In this document: in pieces, positions 27,815 through 38,081 of the stretch
How positions within the stretch are numbered: the stretch's first letter is position 1
How the letters are laid out: every line of letters begins with the position of its first letter
Assembly: GCA_963722495.1 (NCBI GenBank)
Contig: CAVRND010000030.1
Coordinates: forward strand, 49,724 to 113,723
Length of the DNA stretch: 64,000 nucleotides
From: Hyphomicrobium_A sp963722495
Lineage (GTDB): Bacteria; Pseudomonadota; Alphaproteobacteria; Rhizobiales; Hyphomicrobiaceae
Reading direction: 5' to 3'
Made by a program: the position numbers and the translations under genes
Notes under the pieces: model-generated
Told to the model about the DNA's origin: nothing
Seen by the model: the letters and a program-made list of their open reading frames with translations, nothing else
The model's database searches: none

Positions 27815-28833
27815 ATGCGATACCAACTATTCGGCCGCACGGGACTTCGAGTGTCGGAGCTCGCGCTCGGAGCGATGACTTTCGGCACGAAGAAGTGGGG
27901 CGCGGACGAAGCAGCGTCCGCCGCGATGTACGCAGCGTATCGCGATGCCGGCGGCAATTTCCTGGACACGCGCCAATGAGGTCTATGCCGAAGGTCGATC
28001 GGAGGAAATCGTCGGTCGCCTGGTGGCGGATCATCGCGACGAAGTGGTGATCTCGACCAAATATACATTCCATGCGCCGGGCACGAAGAACGCCAACGCC
28101 GCCGGCAATCATCGCAAGAGCCTGCGTCGTTCGCTCGAGTCGAGCCTGAAGCGGCTCGGTACCGACCATGTCGACATATTGTGGTTGCACTGCTGGGATG
28201 AGACCAGCGCGCAGGAGGAAGTGTTGCGCGCGTTGGACGATGCCGTGCGTCAGGGCAAGGTGCTTCATATCGGCGTATCGAACTTTCCAGCTTGGGTCGT
28301 TTCGCGCGCCAACATGCTGGCGGAGTTGCGTGGCTGGACGGCTTACTCGGGCATTCAAGTCGAGTACAACTTGATCGAACGCAGCGTGGAATGCGAGCTA
28401 TTGCCAATGTCCCAGGCACTGGACCTCACGGTGTGCGCCTGGTCGCCGCTCGCCAGCGGCTTGTTGAGCGGCAAGTATGCGGACGGCAGCAGGCGATGCG
28501 AAGCGATTGGATGTCGCGCCTTTGAAGCAGGTCGATGAACGCAGTTTGGCTATCGCTCGTGGTGTCGGAGAGTTGGCCACGCAGATCGGACGTTCGTCGG
28601 TTGCAGTGGCGCTCAACTGGCTGCGAGCCAAGCGAGGCGTCATTCCACTGCTGGGTGCACGCACCATCGATCAGCTGCAGGCCAATCTCGCCTGTCTCGA
28701 GTTCTCACTGGATGCGGAACAAATAGCGAAGCTCGACGCCTTGTCGGCGTTCTCGCCGGGTTATCCGCACACATTCATCGCGCGGCTGCGGCCCATGTCG
28801 ACCGGCGGTTTCCACGATCAGCTCGATCGCTGA
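27815..28833 (+). CDS. Aldo/keto reductase (frameshifted)
   Basis: About 340 residues with shifts near 27973 and 28490. MRYQLFGRTGLRVSELALGAMTFG is the AKR start; FLDTANEVYAEGRSEEIVG holds the catalytic Asp and Tyr; VVISTKY the Lys; DILWLHCWD the substrate-side His; then GVSNFPAW, QVEYNLIERSVE, and the C-terminal ALNWLRAKRGVIPLLGARTIDQLQANL. NADPH-dependent carbonyl reductase of the AKR11/12-like group. Its 3' end overlaps the convergent EamA gene by 16 bases. Confidence 0.83.
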
Positions 28834-29733
28834 GCCGCCGCCTTTTCGGCGTCTGCAGCGCCGGGGTCGACCTGCGGGCGGGCGAACATCGAGGCGGCGG
28901 CGCCGCTCAGAATGATCAGCGCCATGCCCAGCCACGACAGCAAGGACAGCCGATCATTCCAGATCAGCAGTGCGAGCAGGCTGGTGAAGACAACTTGCGA
29001 ATAGCCGAGCAGCGACACCAGCAGCGTGTGGCCACGCTGATAGGCGAGCGTGATCATCGCCTGCCCGGCCGTGGCGAGCGCGCCCGTGCCGAACACGTAA
29101 ATCGCGCCGGGCAAGCTCAGCGAAAGCGGATCGCTGAAGATAAATAACGGCAGCGAGCCGAGCGTAATGCACAGGGAGAAATACAGGACCGTGCGCGCGG
29201 GCGGCTCATTGAGTCTGCCAAGCGCGCGAATGTTCAGTGCCGAGATCGCGGCGGTGAAGGCCGATGCCAGCGCCACGATGCCACCGAGCCATTGCGAAGC
29301 GTCGAACGTGGGGCGTAACAGCAATACGATGCCGCACAAACCGCCCAGCATCGCCACGATCATCAATGGGTGAGCAGGCTCGCGATAGATGATCATCAGC
29401 AAGCATGCGAGCACCAGCGGCGAGGCGTAGTTGAGCGTCACTGCCATCGGCAACGGCAAGAGCACGATCGCCGTAATATATAAGAACATCGCGAGCAGGC
29501 CGATGCCGCCACGTGCGGCGTGTGCCTTCCAGTGGGGCGTTGCCAGTCGGCATTCGTCGCAGGCGCAGATAGCAATACATCAGCACCAGCGACACCGCTC
29601 CGCGATAAAACAGGATCTGGCCGGTGGGCACATCGTGTTCGGCGGCGAGCTTGATGCAGGCGGCCATGCCGGTGAATGCGAGGCTCGCGCCGATCATCCA
29701 AAGTGACGGCTTGCGGATGGAGCGGCTCATCAC
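28818..29733 (-). CDS. EamA/DMT-family transporter (frameshifted)
   Basis: About 300 residues once a shift near 29520 is repaired. Ten hydrophobic helices in two EamA repeats: SLWMIGASLAFTGMAACIK at the start; LYITAIVLLPLPMAVTLNYASPLVLACLLMII; then VALASAFTAAISALNIRALGRL and the second repeat ending LSWLGMALIILSGAAASM. Inner-membrane metabolite exporter or importer; the substrate is not deducible. Overlaps the start-side gene (molybdopterin enzyme stop at 29730), so read from the same promoter. Confidence 0.82.
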
Positions 29734-31877
29734 GTGGTTGATGCACTGACCCCGTTCCGGCGCACGATCCTCACAGGGATGGCAGACATCGTTGGCATCG
29801 CATTGATGCGATCCCGCTCGGCGCTGCTGGTCAGTAAGTTCGTGCTGGAGCCGACGGTTGCATAGGCGGCCTGCTCATCGGGCAGTCCGCCCCAACCGTG
29901 ACTCATCGAGACGACGCCGCTACGCAAGGTCTCGTCCATGGCCGCGATGGCGGGGATGCTCCCGTGCGGGGAAATGATCTCGATCTCATCGCCGTCAGCC
30001 AGGCCGAGCGTATTGAAGTCATCCGGGTGCATGCAGGCCGGATTATATGGTGCGCGTCGATGGATGGAGGGCAGATGGTGATACATCGTGTTCTGCACTT
30101 CACGCATGCGCCGGACGATGAGGCGATGGCTGAACCCTGCGCTTGCGGCGTCGATCGTGGTTGTCTCTTGCAACACGTCTTGCAGTTCGGAAGCCACATC
30201 GGCTGGTATCACGGCGAATCGCGCATCGCTGGTCCCGGCGGTGACGAATTGTGGTTCGACCTCGAAGATGCGTCCGGCGTCGCTGGCGCGCAGTTCGGCG
30301 AACGGTATGCTGCCGTGCCGTGCAAGGATTGCCAGCAGCGCGTCTGTATCGGGAGCGCGGTGCATGTCCAGGGCGATTCCGTCGAACACGATCTGTCTGC
30401 CCAAGCGTTGCGCCAGCGCCCAGAACGGATACCAGTCATCGATGAGCTCGCTGCCGGCAGGGGGTGGAACCACCGGCGCGGCGTAGTGCGTGTAAGGTCG
30501 AAACATCACGATCGATTCATAGTCGCGCGAGGGGAGGTCGGCACGTTCGAACATCATCTTCGGCGGCAGGATGTAATGCGACAGCCGTGCCGTCGCGGTC
30601 ATGAACGGATCGATGGTGACCAGCAGATCGAGTTGCGACAAGGCAGCGACGAACTCGCGCTGATCGGGAACTGCGTTGACAGGATTGCCGCCGTCCACGA
30701 ACAAAGCTCGGATTCGACCCACGCCGGGCGTCGTGATTTCCTGCGCGAGCGCACCGGTCATTTTTTGTCCGAAGGTCATGCCATAGCCGCCGACGCGGCT
30801 CTTCCAGCCTCGCTCCCAGCCCCGGCTGGGCGGGATGACTTCGGCCCGACGTGGCACGCGTGGTCCGATCACACCTGGGTTGGCCACGGCGTCACCTGCT
30901 CGCGCGTAGCGTCCGCACACGACGTTCAGGCATTCGAGCAGATGTTCAGCCAGGTTCGAATGACGCGCCATGTTCGGCCCCGTTCCCGAGGCGGCCGAAC
31001 CACGACGGCCAAGATGCGCAAACATTTCGGCGGCTCGGTACAAATCCGCCTGGGGCACGCCGGCGCGAGTCGACACATATGCGGGCCTGAACGGCGCGAC
31101 GGCGGCACGCAGCCCGTCGAGATCATCGACGTACCGTGAGCAGAACTCCGCATCGTGCCAGCCATTGTCGAGAATGAGGTGGAGCAGTCCCGCGAGCAGG
31201 CTCGGATCCTCACCGGGCAGCGGCTGCAGAAAGACATCCGCGTGCGCGGCAGTCTCCGTCCGGCGCGGATCGATGACGATCAGTTTGCCGCCGCGCGCCT
31301 TGAATGCCTTGAGCGCCTTGCCCGGATTCTGCAGCACGCAGTTGAATGTCGACAGCGAAACGAGCGGATTCGTCCCGACCAGCAGCAGCACATCGGATAC
31401 ATCATAAGGATCGCGCCCGGCGGCCCAGCCACCGAGACGCTCGAACGTGATCCATTTCGCCGACTGATCGATGGTCATGGTGGAGAAGAATGACTTCGAA
31501 CCCAACGCCTGCAGCCAGTCGGGCAGCATGTGGTTGACGGCCAGGTTCGAATAACTCAGCGTGCCGCGAAATCCCGCGATGGCATCCGCGTCGCCGGCAT
31601 CGAGCAGCGACCCGAGCTTCGCTGCGATTTCATCCAACGCTTGTTCCAGACCGATGCGCTCAAAGCTGCCGTCGGCGCGGCGCTTCAATGGGTGCAGCAG
31701 ACGCTGCGGACTGTTGTGCGCCTCGTGCAGATACAAGCCTTTGATGCACGCATATCCCTGCGTTTGCGGATTCGACTTGTCACCGCGCGCAGCGATCACA
31801 CGATCGTTCTCGACGGTGAGGATCAGGGCGCAACTACCCGCGCAAATGCGACAGAAACTCTTGGCCTGATGCTGCAT
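29730..31877 (-). CDS. Molybdopterin (DMSO-reductase family) oxidoreductase
   Basis: 715 residues, intact. N-terminal [4Fe-4S] site: C9, C12, C16, C44 (CRICAGSC ... ACIKG). Mo-bis-PGD domains follow (VLLLVGTNPLVSLS; LFVDGGNPVNAVPD; C-terminal aspartate-decarboxylase-like barrel with HPDDFNTLGLADGDEIEIISPHG). No Tat signal, so cytoplasmic. No iron-sulfur or cytochrome partner subunit adjoins, unlike steroid C25 dehydrogenase or respiratory members, so it may be a soluble single-subunit hydroxylase, dehydrogenase or hydratase. Transcribed divergently from the VOC gene across operator 31882-31897. Confidence 0.88.
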   Translation of the reverse strand: MQHQAKSFCRICAGSCALILTVENDRVIAARGDKSNPQTQGYACIKGLYLHEAHNSPQRLLHPLKRRADGSFERIGLEQALDEIAAKLGSLLDAGDADAIAGFRGTLSYSNLAVNHMLPDWLQALGSKSFFSTMTIDQSAKWITFERLGGWAAGRDPYDVSDVLLLVGTNPLVSLSTFNCVLQNPGKALKAFKARGGKLIVIDPRRTETAAHADVFLQPLPGEDPSLLAGLLHLILDNGWHDAEFCSRYVDDLDGLRAAVAPFRPAYVSTRAGVPQADLYRAAEMFAHLGRRGSAASGTGPNMARHSNLAEHLLECLNVVCGRYARAGDAVANPGVIGPRVPRRAEVIPPSRGWERGWKSRVGGYGMTFGQKMTGALAQEITTPGVGRIRALFVDGGNPVNAVPDQREFVAALSQLDLLVTIDPFMTATARLSHYILPPKMMFERADLPSRDYESIVMFRPYTHYAAPVVPPPAGSELIDDWYPFWALAQRLGRQIVFDGIALDMHRAPDTDALLAILARHGSIPFAELRASDAGRIFEVEPQFVTAGTSDARFAVIPADVASELQDVLQETTTIDAASAGFSHRLIVRRMREVQNTMYHHLPSIHRRAPYNPACMHPDDFNTLGLADGDEIEIISPHGSIPAIAAMDETLRSGVVSMSHGWGGLPDEQAAYATVGSSTNLLTSSAERDRINAMPTMSAIPVRIVRRNGVSASTT

Positions 31878-31881
31878 CGGA

Positions 31882-31897
31882 ATTCACATAATTGAAC
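31882..31897. promoter_or_regulatory. Island regulon operator (16-bp palindrome)
   Basis: ATTCACATAATTGAAC, 5 bases before the molybdopterin oxidoreductase start and about 110 before the VOC start, so it can serve both divergent units. Matches the motif at 41672, 46821, 50582 and 59192. Confidence 0.75.
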
Positions 31898-32005
31898 AGT
31901 GTGCAAAAATACAATGCAGCTGGCATGATACGCTGCGACCAATGCCTGGGCCGTAGATTTTTTCCGGCGGACGGCGACAAGCGATCACCACATCGTGGAG
32001 GTGCC

Positions 32006-32476
32006 ATGGCAGCGCTGCGTTTCAACCACATGGAGCTGACCTTGCCGCCCGGCGAGCTCAGCCGCTGGCGTGGCGACCTGAGCGCTTTCTACAGCGAGGT
32101 CTTCGACTTCGACGTCATCGATTTCAAGATTTTCGAACAAACCGCCTTGGTGCTCAGAACCGATGCCGAAGGCAGCCAGTTTCTGCTGATCCTCGAACAC
32201 GAACGCAGCATGGCGTCGCCCGGTTACGATCATCTTGGCTTCCTGGTGGAATCGCCTGAAGCGGTCGATCAACGGTTGCAAGCGTGTCGTGCATGGCAGG
32301 CGAAGGACTCGCGCGTGGAGATCTTGGAATACGACGATCTGGTGCTCGAGGACACGACCACGCATTCCTTCTACGTCCGTTATGGCCTGCCGCTCTGGTT
32401 CGACGTACAACACATCGCCTACCGCCCCGGGCGGGAACCCAGGCGGCAGTGGCGTTTTCTCGACGTGCAAGTCTAA
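32006..32476 (+). CDS. VOC-superfamily protein (glyoxalase/dioxygenase fold)
   Basis: 156 residues from ATG 32006 (GGAGGTG ribosome site). LRFNHMELTLP at the start gives a possible metal histidine, FYSEVFDFDV and later SPGYDHLGFLVESPEAVDQRL the second half, and THSFYVRYGLPLWFDVQHIAYRP the end. One VOC module pair only, too short for a typical extradiol ring-cleavage dioxygenase, so isomerase, epimerase or binding roles are possible. The final FDVQHI could supply another metal ligand. Confidence 0.8.
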   Translation: MAALRFNHMELTLPPGELSRWRGDLSAFYSEVFDFDVIDFKIFEQTALVLRTDAEGSQFLLILEHERSMASPGYDHLGFLVESPEAVDQRLQACRAWQAKDSRVEILEYDDLVLEDTTTHSFYVRYGLPLWFDVQHIAYRPGREPRRQWRFLDVQV

Positions 32477-32558
32477 GCGCACGACGTTTACCGACACGCG
32501 CGATCATGTGAGATGCGCGATGTGCAGTGCGTTGAGCTGACCTCTCATTGTTCGATGC

Positions 32559-34268
32559 ATGCCGAGCATGGGCGGCGTAGCCTCGCGCGTCTGCATCACA
32601 GAATGCACAGCACGCTTGCACGAGGGTATCGCGGCCAGCATGGCGAGCAACCACGAATCAGGGTCCACCAGTGCGCTCACTGCGGCGAGCAGTTCGCAGT
32701 GGTCGATCGTGTTACGTCAGTCGAGTCATTCAGACCGGGAATACGAGCAGCAGCTGCGACTCGTGCTCCGCGCCGTGCTCGCCGGGACCTGGGAAGCCGA
32801 CTTCATCGCCGAGCGATTGACGTGGTCGCCGGAGATGTATTCGCTGCACGGTTTGGCAGAACGTCCCGAACCGTGGCAGCTCGACGATTATCTCAGCCAA
32901 CTGGTGCATCCCGACGATCGCGCGCTCGCGGTGACCACCCTGATGCGGATGGCGGCGGGTGCGGAGCCGGAGCAGCAAGTCGATCTGGAATACCGCATCA
33001 TCCGGCCGGATGGAACGATGCTCTGGATCAGCTCGATCGGCAGCGTCGAACGGGACCCGAGCGGCCGGACGGTCCGCGCGAGAGGGATCGCTCGCGACAT
33101 CTCGTCGCGCAAGCAGGCGGAACTCGCGCAACGCGATGCGGATCGGTTCATCGCGCGCATCACCGAGGTCGCTCCCACACTGATCTACGTGTATGACCTC
33201 GAGACAGGGCGACGGGTGTACAACAATGGCTGGATGCCGGAAGCGCTCGGCTATAAAGATCAACACGACGTCGACGTCAGGAGCATTCATCGATCGCACC
33301 TTGCACCCGGACGATCGGGAGCGGCTCGCGGCTTACCGTCGCAGCCATCGCTGCCTCGCCCGATGGTGTTGTTTCGCAGGTGGAATTTCGGGCGCGACAC
33401 AGCGATGGGTCGTGGCGCTGGATGCTGAGCCGCAACCTGGTCTTCGCTCGCAACCAGGATGGCAGCGCCCGGCAACTCATCGGCACCACGACCGATATCA
33501 CCGAGGTCAAGCGTACCGAGGAGGAGTTGCGGCGCTTGAACATTGAACTCGAACGCCGCGTAAGTGAGCGTACTGCGGACCTCGCGGCCGCGAATCGCGA
33601 GCTCGAAGCGTTCGCTTATTCCGTTTCTCATGATCTGCGTGGGCCGCTGCGCGCCATCGGCGGCTTCAGCAACGCTGTGCTCGAAACGTGCGGCGGGCAG
33701 CTCGATGAGAAGGGGCGGCGCTATCTTTCGCTCGTGACCGCGGGCGTCAAGCGGATGGGCGAAATGATCGAGGGATTGCTCGCGCTATCGCGCACGACGC
33801 GCAATGAACTGCTGCTACAAACGGTAGATCTCAGCTCGATGGCATGCGAGGTACTGGAGGACCTGCAACATGCCGAGCCGAACCGTCGCGTGGAGATCGT
33901 CATAGCCCCGCAACTGGAAGTGACCGGCGATGTGCGTCTGCTGCGCATGGCGCTCGACAATCTTTTCGGCAATGCCTGGAAGTTCACCTCGCGCGTCTGA
34001 CCATGCACGTATCGAGTTCGGGGTGCAGCGGCGGCAGGCGAGCCGACCTACTTCGTGCGCGACAATGGCGCCGGCTTCGACATGGCGAATGCGGCAAGCT
34101 GTTCGTGCCCTTTCAACGCCTGCACCGACTGAGGAGTTCGAGGGTACCGGCATCGGACTCGCGACGGTTCAGCGCATCATCCACCGGCACGGCGGCCGCA
34201 TCTGGGCGCAGAGTGCGCCTCGCCAAGGCGCGACGTTCTACTTTACGCTCGCGATACGAGAGCCGTGA
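32559..34268 (+). CDS. PAS-PAS sensor histidine kinase (multiply frameshifted)
   Basis: No transmembrane helix. PAS domain 1 at about residues 70-190 (VLAGTWEADF ... RGIARDISSRKQAE), PAS 2 (EVAPTLIYVYDLETGR ... GTTTDITEVKRTEEEL), coiled coil, HisKA with phospho-acceptor in YSVSHDLRGPLRAIGGF, and HATPase (DNLFGNAWKFTSR, DNGAGFD, GTGIGLATVQRIIHRHGG). Shifts near 33280, 33375, 33995, 34040 and 34100. All kinase boxes are recoverable. The start may be 32559 or 32640. No response regulator adjoins. Possibly senses redox or aromatic ligands in the cytosol. Confidence 0.8.
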
Positions 34269-34269
34269 G

Positions 34270-34340
34270 GTTGGGCTGAGTCCACGAAGCCCAACAATGC
34301 CCGGCTGCCACGCCGTTGGGCTTCGCAGACTCCGCCCAAC
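34270..34340. repeat. Pair of REP-like hairpins between convergent genes
   Basis: Hairpin 1: GTTGGGCT (34270-34277) with AGCCCAAC (34288-34295). Hairpin 2: GTTGGGC (34315-34321) with GCCCAAC (34334-34340). The two units are inverted copies of one GTTGGGCTTCG-type element. They lie between the kinase and thioesterase stops and may terminate both transcripts. Confidence 0.8.
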
Positions 34341-34348
34341 CTACGGTA

Positions 34349-34800
34349 CTAGCAGCGCGGACCGAAGATGTGCGCGTCGGGAATTTCGTCCCAGACGCCG
34401 ACGGGTGCGAACGAGCCGCTCGCGCGGGCAATGCATTCGTCCGCCTTCCACACCAGGCATTGCACATACACCAGGCGCTTGCCGAGCCGCAGCACTTCGC
34501 CCCGAGCTTCGATCCAGTCGCCGACCGACTGCTCTGCCAATGAAGTCCAGCGTCATCGTCGCCGTGACACAGCGGATGCGACCCCCATTGGCGACTCGGG
34601 CGGTGCACCCCATCGCGACATCGACGAGCGTGGCCATCGCGCCGCCGTGGACGATATCCTGCAGATTACAGTGCCGAAGCTCGACCAGCATGCCGAGCGT
34701 GAATTGCGGATCTTTGCGTCGCCAGTAGAGCGGGGCCACGGAATGGTCATACGGTCCCATCACCGGCAAAGGTTCGAAGCCATCGGGAATGCTCGCTCAT
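34349..34800 (-). CDS. PaaI-type hotdog thioesterase (frameshifted)
   Basis: About 150 residues. Start ATG 34800 (MSEH, then one extra base, then PDGFEPLPVMGPYDHS). NLQDIVHGGAMATLVDVAMGC is the hotdog active-site segment (HGG with conserved Asp downstream). A shift near 34540 leads to SVGDWIEARGEVLRLGKRLVYVQCLVW and the C-terminal ARASGSFAPV. The family hydrolyses acyl-CoA, typically stalled intermediates, and would free CoA in this pathway. The start overlaps the nitronate monooxygenase stop. Confidence 0.8.
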
Positions 34801-35806
34801 CAAGCCGCTCCGGCATGCGACAAGCGCTGCACTCGCGCGAGCGCGCTGGCGGCATCGTCGATGAGGCGATCGAAAATGGCTTCGACCGGCTCGATGCGAT
34901 CGGCGAACACGACGGCAGGACCGAAGTCGAGCATGCCCTTGCTCGGGTCGCCGGTTCGATACGCTTCGCGAGCGAGGGCGCCCATGACGTGCGGGCGATA
35001 CTGCTCGAAATCGGTTTCCTTGCGGTCATCGAGCTCGAGCACGGCCCGCGCCGAATCGTTGTGATAGACCCGATGATGATCGCGAATCGATTTTCTTGAC
35101 GATGACGCTTTCCGTGCCGTCGGCGGCTGCGACCATTTCCTTGTAGCTGCGATTGATCCACATCTCTTCGGCGACCAGCATGCGTGAACCCAGCACGACG
35201 CCATCGGCGCCCATGGCGAGCGTTGCGGCGATCTGGCGGCCGGTTCCGATGCCGCCACCGATCACGACCGGCAGTTTGAGCGCGGCGGGTCCATGCGCAG
35301 CCTGCACCATGCTGCCGATCTGATAGATGCCGGGATGCCCGCCGCATTCGGCGCCGACGATGATGACGGCGTCGACGCCAAGACGTTCGGCAGTGAACGC
35401 GTACTTCACCGCGGGCACCTTATGGAGGATCTTGATGCCTGCTTCGCGCAGAATCGGAATCACCGGCTCGGGACTGGCGCCGGCGGTTTCCACGCAGGAC
35501 ACTTTTTCCTCGCACATGACCCGGATTTGTTGTGTCGGCGCGTTCGATGCCGCCAGCCTGTCGCGAAATGTAGAGGTTGACGCCGAAGGGTTTGCCGCCG
35601 GTGAGCTCGCGACACTTGCGCAGCTCCGCGCGGAACTCATCCGCGTCGGACCAACCGAGCGCCATGATGAATCCCATGCCGCCGGCATTGACGACGGCTG
35701 CGACGTAGCGAGCATCCGACACACCCGGTCCCAAGCCGCCGCACAGAATCGGATGCCGAATGCCGAGCAGCTCGGTGATGCGGGTTTTAAAGAGTGGCTG
35801 GCGCAT
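34800..35806 (-). CDS. Nitronate monooxygenase / 2-nitropropane dioxygenase-like FMN enzyme (frameshifted)
   Basis: About 335 residues with shifts near 35555 and 35095. N-terminus TRITELLGIRHPILCGGLGPG; NAGGMGFIMAL; VDAVIIVGAECGGHPG; PVVIGGGIGTGRQIAATLAMGADGVVLGSRML is the FMN-phosphate site. In island clusters of this kind such proteins may act as flavin enoyl reductases rather than on nitronates (inference). Its ATG lies one base beyond the rubredoxin stop, so the two genes are coupled. Confidence 0.83.
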
Positions 35807-35974
35807 TCACGCCATTTCCATCATCGCGAAGTCGGCTTTGGTCGCGCCGCAGGCCGGGCACACCCAATCCTCCGGGATGTCTTCCCACGAAGTGCCGGCC
35901 GCGATGCCGCTGTCGGGATCACCCTCGGCTTCGTCATAGATGAAGCCGCAAAAATAACATTGAAACTTTCTCAT
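35807..35974 (-). CDS. Rubredoxin
   Basis: 55 residues, MRKFQCYFCGFIYDEAEG ... WVCPACGATKADF. Both CxxC pairs (CYFC and CPAC) that bind the single iron are intact, as are the conserved aromatic core (YF, Y, W, F) and acidic surface. Small cytosolic one-electron carrier. It lies 18 bases after the P450cam-like gene and abuts the nitronate monooxygenase gene, so it is probably the electron donor for one of them. Confidence 0.95.
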   Translation of the reverse strand: MRKFQCYFCGFIYDEAEGDPDSGIAAGTSWEDIPEDWVCPACGATKADFAMMEMA

Positions 35975-35992
35975 CTCGTTACCAGGCCACCC

Positions 35993-37189
35993 TTACCAAG
36001 CCAGCGGTAAACGATAGATCGTGCCGTTGACGCCGGAGCGCATGCCGGCCTTGCCGCCGGGGGCGAGGTGAAAGTCGGGAATGCGTTTGAGCCATTCCTG
36101 CAGGAACACTTTCAATTCCGTGCGCCCGAGGTTCGAGCCGGGACAGCGATGCGGGCCGTTGCCGAACGTCGAGTGAATCGGCGTCGGGCGATTGAAGTCC
36201 ACCTTGAGCGGATCGGGGAACTTGCGCTCGTCGAGTCCGTGCAGCGTGGTGAGCATCACGATCATGTCGCCTTGCTTGAAGGGAATGGCCTTGTACTGAT
36301 AATCCTTTTTGACTTCGCGGCCCTGGTTGACGATGGGAAACCGTCGCAGCAGCTCATCCACCGCCTTGGGAACCAGTTCCGGATGTTCGATGAGTTGCCG
36401 GCGATGCTCCGGGCTCTTGGCCAGGAAGTGCGCGGCGAAACCCATCGCCGAGGCGACCGTGTCCATGCCGCCGATCAGCACCAGCGAACACATGCCGACC
36501 AGTTCGTGATCGGTGAGCGGCCGGCCAAAAACCTGGCCGCGCGTGAGCTGGCTGATCAGATCATCGCCCGGCTTGGCGCGGCGCTCGGCGATCTTCTCGC
36601 CCATGTAAGCGAAGATTTTCTGGATGGTCTGCAACGGCGTTTCCGGGGTGTCCGGGCGCACCATGGCGTCGGCCCAGCCGAGCAGCATCGTTCGATCCTC
36701 CGCGGGTAGATCGACGATGCCCATGAACACCTCGATGGGCAGATGCTGGGCGAAATCGGCGATGAACTCGCAGCCGCCGCGAGGCGCCAGTTCTTCCGCG
36801 AGTTTGATCGCCAAGGCGCGCGCTTTGCCTTCGAGACCAGCGACCGCCTTCGGTGAGAACGCCGGCGCGATCAGTGCGCGATAGGCTGCGTGCTCGGGCG
36901 GATCGGCAAAGATCGGAAACAGCGGTTCGTGCCGCAACTTCGGCACAGTCAGCGTGTGCGAGGAGAAGTGCTCGTGGTCGGCGAAGAATCCATACATGTC
37001 CTCGCCACGCGTCACTACCCAGTGGCCGCCATTGCGAGGCGTCCAGAAGATGTCCGGCCGCCCTTGGTTGTGTAATTGCTTGAGCGCGAGCTGGTAGTCG
37101 TCTTCGACGCCGGGGACATTATAAAGATCGAAGTCGAACACCAGCTCCTGGGGCACGTGCGGCGGGACGGTCGAAGTCGTCGTGGTCAT
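35993..37189 (-). CDS. Cytochrome P450, P450cam (CYP101)-like
   Basis: 398 residues, intact. Long collinear resemblance to Pseudomonas P450cam: LIGGMDTVASAMGFAAHFLAKSPEH in the I-helix (Asp-Thr pair of dioxygen activation), VDELLRRFPIV (ExxR), LHGLDERKFPDP, and heme loop FGNGPHRCPGS with thiolate near C349, ending IPDFHLAPG and LPLAW. CYP101/111/176-type enzymes hydroxylate monoterpenes, which points to a compact isoprenoid or alicyclic substrate. Followed by rubredoxin. Confidence 0.93.
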   Translation of the reverse strand: MTTTTSTVPPHVPQELVFDFDLYNVPGVEDDYQLALKQLHNQGRPDIFWTPRNGGHWVVTRGEDMYGFFADHEHFSSHTLTVPKLRHEPLFPIFADPPEHAAYRALIAPAFSPKAVAGLEGKARALAIKLAEELAPRGGCEFIADFAQHLPIEVFMGIVDLPAEDRTMLLGWADAMVRPDTPETPLQTIQKIFAYMGEKIAERRAKPGDDLISQLTRGQVFGRPLTDHELVGMCSLVLIGGMDTVASAMGFAAHFLAKSPEHRRQLIEHPELVPKAVDELLRRFPIVNQGREVKKDYQYKAIPFKQGDMIVMLTTLHGLDERKFPDPLKVDFNRPTPIHSTFGNGPHRCPGSNLGRTELKVFLQEWLKRIPDFHLAPGGKAGMRSGVNGTIYRLPLAW

Positions 37190-37221
37190 GGCTGATCTCC
37201 TTGATTCATTGAGCGCCTGCG

Positions 37222-38024
37222 TCAGCTCACCTGGAAGCCGCCGTCGACGGCGAGCAATTGTCCGGTGATGTAACTGGACGCGGCGCTGGCCAGGAACAGC
37301 ACGGCCTGCGCAATGTCCTCCGCTTCGCCGATGCGGCCGAGCGGCATGCGACCCGGCTGTGTGATCGGCCCGGTCGCGGCCTTGCCGGACACCGACTGCA
37401 TCGCTCGTTCCGTCGCCACGCCACCGGGTAGCACGGCGTTGACGCGGATCTTGTCCGCAGCGAATTCATATGCGGCGGTCTTGGTCAGGTTATTGACGCC
37501 CGCTTTGGTGGCGCCGTAGTCGCCGTTGTCATAAATCACCGGTTGCAGGGAGGCCACCGAGGAAATATTGACGATCGATCCGCCGTTGCCGGCGGCCTTC
37601 ATGCGCTTGATCGCCTCGCGCATGCACAGAAACGTGCCGCGCAGATTGACGGCATGGACCCGATCCCATTTTTCCACCGGCGTTTCCAGGAACGGCGGTC
37701 TTGGGGTAGATGCCCGCGACATTGACGAGCACGTCGACACTGCCAAACTGCTTGAGCGCGGCGTCGAACAGGTCGATGACGGAAGACTCGCTCGAAACGT
37801 CGCAAGGTACTGCAACCGCGGTGCCGGCCGATTTCGAATTGAGTTCGCCAGCGACGACCAACGGCGGCAGCGGCGTTCACATCGGCCACGACGACGCGTG
37901 CTCCCGCTTTGACGAACAGCTGCGCCACGGATCTGCCGATGCCGGCGCCGCCTCCGGTGACCACCGCGACTTTGTTTTGCAATCCGAACAGCGCTGCGAT
38001 GCTGGCATCGGTGGGCGGGGTCAT
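37222..38024 (-). CDS. Short-chain dehydrogenase/reductase (frameshifted)
   Basis: About 265 residues with shifts near 37865 and 37690. VAVVTGGGAGIGRSVAQLFVKAGARVVVADV at the start; VDVLVNVAGIYPKT (normally NNAG); NGGSIVNISSVASLQP; catalytic YGATKAG; PGGVATERAMQSV; YITGQLLAVDGGF at the end. NAD(P)-dependent alcohol dehydrogenase, lying after the P450 in the minus-strand operon. Confidence 0.82.
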
Positions 38025-38081
38025 GGCGGAGTCCTCGGTGATTAATATGCTAGTTGCTGCAATTTCGTAGAATTCGAAAGT

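Noticed and set aside
29898..31139. Plus-strand open frame opposite the molybdopterin oxidoreductase
   Set aside because: Antisense shadow of an intact, motif-rich gene; low-complexity composition.
29730..31877. Molybdenum steroid C25 dehydrogenase alpha subunit
   Set aside because: Too short (715 residues), no Tat signal, and no FeS or heme subunit genes alongside.
32006..32476. HsaC-like extradiol ring-cleavage dioxygenase
   Set aside because: Only one short VOC module of 156 residues; the two-domain length and His-His-Glu spacing of extradiol enzymes are not met.
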